Origin: Prevotella sp.
GTDB lineage: Bacteria; Bacteroidota; Bacteroidia; Bacteroidales; Bacteroidaceae
NCBI GenBank assembly: GCA_016285055.1
Contig: JAEEPZ010000017.1
Coordinates: 1-46,670, forward strand
DNA length: 46,670 bases
Direction: 5' to 3'
Part shown: positions 41,093-46,670 of the stretch, piece by piece
How the letters are laid out: the number at the start of each line of letters is the position of its first letter
Position numbering within the stretch: position 1 is the stretch's first letter
Made by a program: the position numbers and the translations under genes
Notes under the pieces: generated by a model
What the model saw: only the letters and a program-made list of their open reading frames with translations
Told to the model about the DNA's origin: nothing
Databases searched by the model: none

Positions 41093-42004
41093 ATGAAAAG
41101 AATTGTTTATTTAGCTTTGCTGGTGGTGTGCGTTGCGGTTCTCCCGCAACGGCAGGCATTGGCACAAAACGTGGAGGGCGAACAGCTGTTCACCCTGAAG
41201 AGTGGCCGGGTGAGCATGGTCATCAATGCCACGAAGGGCGGCAAAATCCTGTCGTTGAAGTATCAGGACAAGGAGGTGCTGTCGCAGTCGCGATGGCCGG
41301 AGTCCTTCGGCAGCACGTTCTGGACCAGTCCGCAGAAGGAATGGAACTGGCCGCCGGTGCCTGAGTTCGATAAGCATCCCTACAGGGTGAAGGATCAGCG
41401 GCAGGACCGCCTGGTTCTCAGCAGCCACGTGTCGGAGCGCCTGGGACTCAGCGTCGGCAAGGTCTTTCAGGTGGAGTATCCGAGCATGGGCGGCAAGGGC
41501 ATCGACCCGAACTTCACCATCACCTACAGCATCAAGAACGAGGGCAGCGAGCCGCGCAGCGTGGCACCGTGGGAGATCACCCGTGTGCCCAACGGCGACG
41601 GTCTCATCTTCTTCCAGGCTCCCGTCGACAGCATCTGGCCGGCAGGCCTGATGACCTTCGAGAGTGCTCATGGCGCCGCCTGGTATAAGACCGACGAGGC
41701 AGAGCAAAACCGCAAGGTGAACGCCGACGGCATGGGCTGGCTGGCCTACTGCGCCGACGGCCTGCTGCTGGTGAAGGATTTCGACAACCTGCAGGCCGGA
41801 CAGCCCGCACCAGGAGAGGCAGAGGTGCAGGTCTACGTCAACCGTGGCAAGACCTATATCGAACTGGAGAGCCAGGGCGCCTACAAGCTCTTGCAGCCCG
41901 GCGAGGAGCTGCGCTGGCGTGTCAGGTGGTATCTCGTGCCGGTCAGCGACGCCACCCAGCCCTCGGAGGAACTGATGGAAATCGTCAACTCAATGATTCA
42001 ATAA
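41093..42004 (+). CDS. DUF4380-like exported beta-sandwich protein
   Basis: The 303-residue protein has a signal peptide (to about residue 24, ALA-Q). It is a beta-rich, galactose-mutarotase-like fold by pattern: GRVSMVINATKGGKILSLKY, GSTFWTSPQKEWNWPP, ITYSIKNEGSEPRSVAPWEI, and LEELRWRVRWYLVP-type end. These are the blocks of DUF4380. Function is unknown; binding or modifying sugar in the periplasm is plausible. ATG 41093 is preferred over 41033, which lies within the promoter's downstream edge. The GH9 gene starts 3 bases after its stop, so the two are co-translated. Confidence 0.8.
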   Translation: MKRIVYLALLVVCVAVLPQRQALAQNVEGEQLFTLKSGRVSMVINATKGGKILSLKYQDKEVLSQSRWPESFGSTFWTSPQKEWNWPPVPEFDKHPYRVKDQRQDRLVLSSHVSERLGLSVGKVFQVEYPSMGGKGIDPNFTITYSIKNEGSEPRSVAPWEITRVPNGDGLIFFQAPVDSIWPAGLMTFESAHGAAWYKTDEAEQNRKVNADGMGWLAYCADGLLLVKDFDNLQAGQPAPGEAEVQVYVNRGKTYIELESQGAYKLLQPGEELRWRVRWYLVPVSDATQPSEELMEIVNSMIQ

Positions 42005-42007
42005 ACT

Positions 42008-43732
42008 ATGAAAGGACTGATACTGACAATGACTGTGGCCTTTGCAGCTGTTTGCGCGCATGCCAAGGACGACGTGCAGATACGCCGCAATCAGGTGGGC
42101 TGCTATCCCAACCAGGAGAAAATGATTGTCGTAGAGGGCGTGAATCCCTCCGGCAAGGTGCGCGTGACCACGCCCGATGGCAAGGTGGTGAAGCCGAAGA
42201 CGGTGCGCAAGGCCGTCTCGCCGTGGTCGGGCAAGACCCGCTACATCGTAGACCTCAGCAGTCTGACAGAGCAGGGCCGCTATCAGGTGAGCGTGGGCAA
42301 GGAGACGTGCACACTCACCGTGGACGAGCGTCCCTACAGTGACATCGCCAAAGCATCGCTGCGGCTCTTCTATCTCATACGTACAGGCGTGCCCATAGAG
42401 ATGGGCGGCGAATATAATCGTCCAGCGGGACATCTTGACACACACACTGTCGTCCATCCCTCGGCCGCCTCACCATTACGTCCTGCCGGCACCGTCATCA
42501 GCTCGCCCTATGGCTGGTACGACGCAGGCGACTATAATAAATATGTAGTGAACTCAGCCTTCAGCATCGGACTGATGTTCGCCGCCTACGAGCAGCTGCC
42601 CGACTATTTTGCCACGCTGCGTGTCAACATCCCCGAGAGCGACAACGCTACGCCCGACCTGCTGGACGAGATGATGTTCAACCTGCGCTGGTTCTTCACC
42701 ATGCAGGATCCCTTTGACGGCGGCGTCTACCACAAGCTGACCACGCCCAACTTCGAGGCGTTCATCATGCCCAAGGACTGCCGCCAGCCGCGCTTTGTGG
42801 TGCAGAAGACGGTGACGGCTACGCTCGACTTCGCTGCCGTGATGGCCGATGCCGCCCGTCTCTACGAGCCTTTCAGTCAGGACTATCCCGGCTTCTCGGC
42901 ACAGGCCGCCGCCGTGGCTGAGCGCGCCTATGCCTGGGCCAAAGCCAATCCCACGGCGTTCTATCATCAGGAAAGACTGAAAGAGCCTGCCGTCACCACC
43001 GGTGCCTACGGCGACGGCAACGCCCGCGACGAGTTCTTCTGGGCTGCCACGGCGCTCTACCGCCTGACGGGCAAGCAGCAATACCTCGACGATGTGCGCC
43101 AGTATCAGCCAACGGCCTTCACCACGCCTACATGGGGCAACGTGGCCTCCTTGGGCGCCTTCGAGTGGTTAGCCAATGAACAAACAATGAACAATGAACA
43201 ATGCACGGAGATACATAAGGCTATGCTGCAGCAGCTAGTGGCCTATTGCGACGGCGCTGTCAAGGATGTCGACAAGTCGTGCTTCCAGTCGCCCTACGGC
43301 AACAAGAAGAGCGACTTCGGCTGGGGCTGCCTGGCTGAGTTCTGCTGCTGTCAGGCTGTGTCGCTGCTATATGCCGACCGGCTGACGGGCAAGCCCTACC
43401 GCGTCTTCGCCTTCGAGAACGCCGACTACCTGCTGGGCCGCAATGCCACGGGCTACTGCTATGTGACGGGCTTTGGCGACAAGAGTCCCATGCATCCCCA
43501 CCACCGTATCTCAGAGGCCGACAACGTGGAAAAGCCATTCCCCGGTATGCTTGTCGGAGGACCCAATCCCGGACAGCAGGACAAGAACGACATGCCCATG
43601 CCTTACGCCTCCGACTATCCTGACGAGTCCTATATGGACGTGATGCAGAGCTATGCCTCCAACGAGATAGCCATCAACTGGAACGCCTCGCTCGTCGCCT
43701 TCCTCTGCTGGCTCGATGCACTGAGGCCATAG
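42008..43732 (+). CDS. Glycoside hydrolase family 9 enzyme (cellulase/beta-glucanase type)
   Basis: The 574-residue exported enzyme has a signal peptide (to about 19), an N-terminal Ig-like cellulase domain (about 22-105: IRRNQVGCYPNQEKMIVVEG) and a GH9 (alpha/alpha)6 barrel. Catalytic features are YDAGDYNKY (nucleophile-activating aspartates near 171-179), the HPHHRISEAD block, and the acid Glu near 553 in YASNEIAINWN. The family cleaves beta-1,4-glucan or related glycans by inversion. A run encoding NEQTMNNEQ at about 43182-43205 comes from short tandem repeats in-frame, unusual inside a catalytic domain. Likely periplasmic or outer-membrane. Confidence 0.94.
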   Translation: MKGLILTMTVAFAAVCAHAKDDVQIRRNQVGCYPNQEKMIVVEGVNPSGKVRVTTPDGKVVKPKTVRKAVSPWSGKTRYIVDLSSLTEQGRYQVSVGKETCTLTVDERPYSDIAKASLRLFYLIRTGVPIEMGGEYNRPAGHLDTHTVVHPSAASPLRPAGTVISSPYGWYDAGDYNKYVVNSAFSIGLMFAAYEQLPDYFATLRVNIPESDNATPDLLDEMMFNLRWFFTMQDPFDGGVYHKLTTPNFEAFIMPKDCRQPRFVVQKTVTATLDFAAVMADAARLYEPFSQDYPGFSAQAAAVAERAYAWAKANPTAFYHQERLKEPAVTTGAYGDGNARDEFFWAATALYRLTGKQQYLDDVRQYQPTAFTTPTWGNVASLGAFEWLANEQTMNNEQCTEIHKAMLQQLVAYCDGAVKDVDKSCFQSPYGNKKSDFGWGCLAEFCCCQAVSLLYADRLTGKPYRVFAFENADYLLGRNATGYCYVTGFGDKSPMHPHHRISEADNVEKPFPGMLVGGPNPGQQDKNDMPMPYASDYPDESYMDVMQSYASNEIAINWNASLVAFLCWLDALRP

Positions 43733-43735
43733 TTT

Positions 43736-43850
43736 CTTTGGAGCTTGTTTTGGAGTTTGATTTGGAGTTTTAGGAGCTTGTTTTGGAGTTAAAGGAGTTT
43801 GATTTGGAGTTAAAGGAGTTAAAGGAGTTAAAGGAGTTAAAGACATTAGT
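43736..43850. repeat. Inverted-orientation GGAGTTAAA/GGAGTTTGATTT array
   Basis: It starts directly after the GH9 stop with degenerate units (TTTGGAGCTTG, TTTGGAGTTTGAT) that become regular GGAGTTAAA, ending in AAGACATTAG. That end is the reverse complement of the array edge AATGTCTTT seen elsewhere. Confidence 0.9.
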
Positions 43851-43902
43851 TATGCTATGGATTTCACTCCAGAGACAAAGGCGTTCTATGGAGAAACATT
43901 TG

Positions 43903-44082
43903 TCTTTAACTCCTTTAACTCCTTTAACTCTTTTAACTCCTCACCCCCTTTACTCCTTTAACTCCTTTAACTCCTTTAACTCCTTTAACTCCTTACTCCC
44001 TTTACTCCTTTACCTCCCCCAATAACCCCTTTATATCATTTGTCTTTAACTCCTTTAACTCCTTTAACTCCTTTAACTCCTA
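43903..44082. repeat. Two TTTAACTCC tandem arrays upstream of GH97
   Basis: The first array runs about 43903-44008 (9-base units with some 8-base CTCCTTTA-like variants) and starts after CATTTGT. The second, 44042-44082, starts after another CATTTGT and ends ACTCCTAAAAAA, 13 bases before the GH97 start codon. Together with 43736-43850 they form opposite-orientation arrays that can pair. Confidence 0.92.
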
Positions 44083-44092
44083 AAAAAACTGA

Positions 44093-46375
<2,283 letters not shown>

Positions 46376-46670
46376 GCCGCAGTAATCCAATGTTTAATTC
46401 ATCTTTCGCATGAAAGCTCATGCTTTATTCTCACTTAATCGCGACCTTGAGCGAAAGTTCAAGGTCGCGCTATCTATGTGAGTTGATACCGCGAAGCGGC
46501 CTGAGAAAAAACCAATAAAAACAAGAAAAACAAATAAAAACAATTGGCAATGATATAGCAGTTGACCTATTCATGCGCAGCCATCCCCTCTTGAACCCTG
46601 CCCTTACGGGGAGGGGTTCTTGCCTTGCAAGCGTCCTTCGGCCGAGCGAGGGGTGGGGTCTGTAATATCA
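46376..46670. repeat. Dispersed element, copy 3 (gene-free end of window)
   Basis: After GH97 comes a weak hairpin (GCATGA/TCATGC at 46408-46423) and a strong one (CGCGACCTTGA/TCAAGGTCGCG at 46440-46469) without a T run. From about 46466 the sequence matches 20344-20430 (GCTATCTATGTG, ATACCGCGAAGCGGCCTGAG, AATAAAAAC units), then the ATGCGCAGCCATCCCCTC and GAGGGGTGGGGTCTG parts of the inner pair at 20700-20757. It lacks the triple palindrome section, so it is a shortened mosaic. It runs off the window. Confidence 0.8.

Overview
The window looks like chromosomal DNA of a Prevotella-like member of the Bacteroidales (order-level inference, no 16S present). The signs are a SusC/SusD pair, TonB-dependent receptors, many secreted carbohydrate-active proteins, CxxC TlpA/DUF4369-type and M16/M6 exported proteins, Bacteroidota-type promoters (TAnnTTTG at -7, TTTG/TTG about 20 bases upstream), and C-terminal 'GGQR...KGLYI..GKK' tails. 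Most genes are GC-rich with C/G-ending codons. The exceptions are the 1749-residue surface protein and its small downstream partner, which are clearly AT-richer.

Layout. 1-554: repeat-rich DNA without a gene. 555-5583 (minus): rhomboid protease, endonuclease/exonuclease/phosphatase-fold membrane protein and M16 protease, probably one operon. 5834-6106: HU. 6185-6829 (minus): small membrane protein and CYTH-domain protein. 7238-8615: aldo/keto reductase and L-rhamnose-mutarotase-like protein, a deoxysugar-oxidation pair. 8662-10746 (minus): two unknown proteins and prfB (RF2). 10889-11614: glycine-zipper lipoprotein. 11743-14505 (minus): TlpA-like thioredoxin protein and an M6 metalloprotease. 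15040-20247: SusC/SusD. 20311-21046: a large nested inverted repeat. 21207-25000: CE15 glucuronoyl esterase, a two-TM/TrkA-N/RyR-like protein and a stand-alone RyR-domain protein. 25374-26651: LacI regulator and the C-terminal remnant of a probable glycoside hydrolase. 26740-34493: lipoprotein-anchored SpoIIE-type phosphatase, TonB receptor, ECF-type S component, 47-bp tandem repeat and an outer-membrane beta-barrel protein. 35430-40920: 1749-residue modular secreted protein and a 66-residue charged protein. 41093-46375: DUF4380-like protein, GH9 and GH97 enzymes. The end repeats the dispersed non-coding element seen at the start and at 20311.

How the genes fit together. The SusCD pair, CE15, GH9, GH97 and the LacI regulator indicate plant-polysaccharide use (hemicellulose/lignin-linked glucuronoxylan, beta-glucan, alpha-glucan), but they are scattered rather than in one compact PUL, and no glycoside hydrolase sits beside susCD. 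TonB receptor plus ECF S component suggests a micronutrient relay across both membranes.

The most unusual signals are: (i) the membrane TrkA-N/RyR protein next to a separate RyR-domain protein; (ii) arrays of a 9-base unit (TTTAACTCC) with conserved edges placed immediately upstream of several start codons; (iii) a mosaic family of palindromic non-coding elements; (iv) a threefold 47-bp tandem repeat with internal hairpins; and (v) the AT-rich giant surface protein with a small leader-like partner. All functional statements come from reading motifs by eye; no database search was run.
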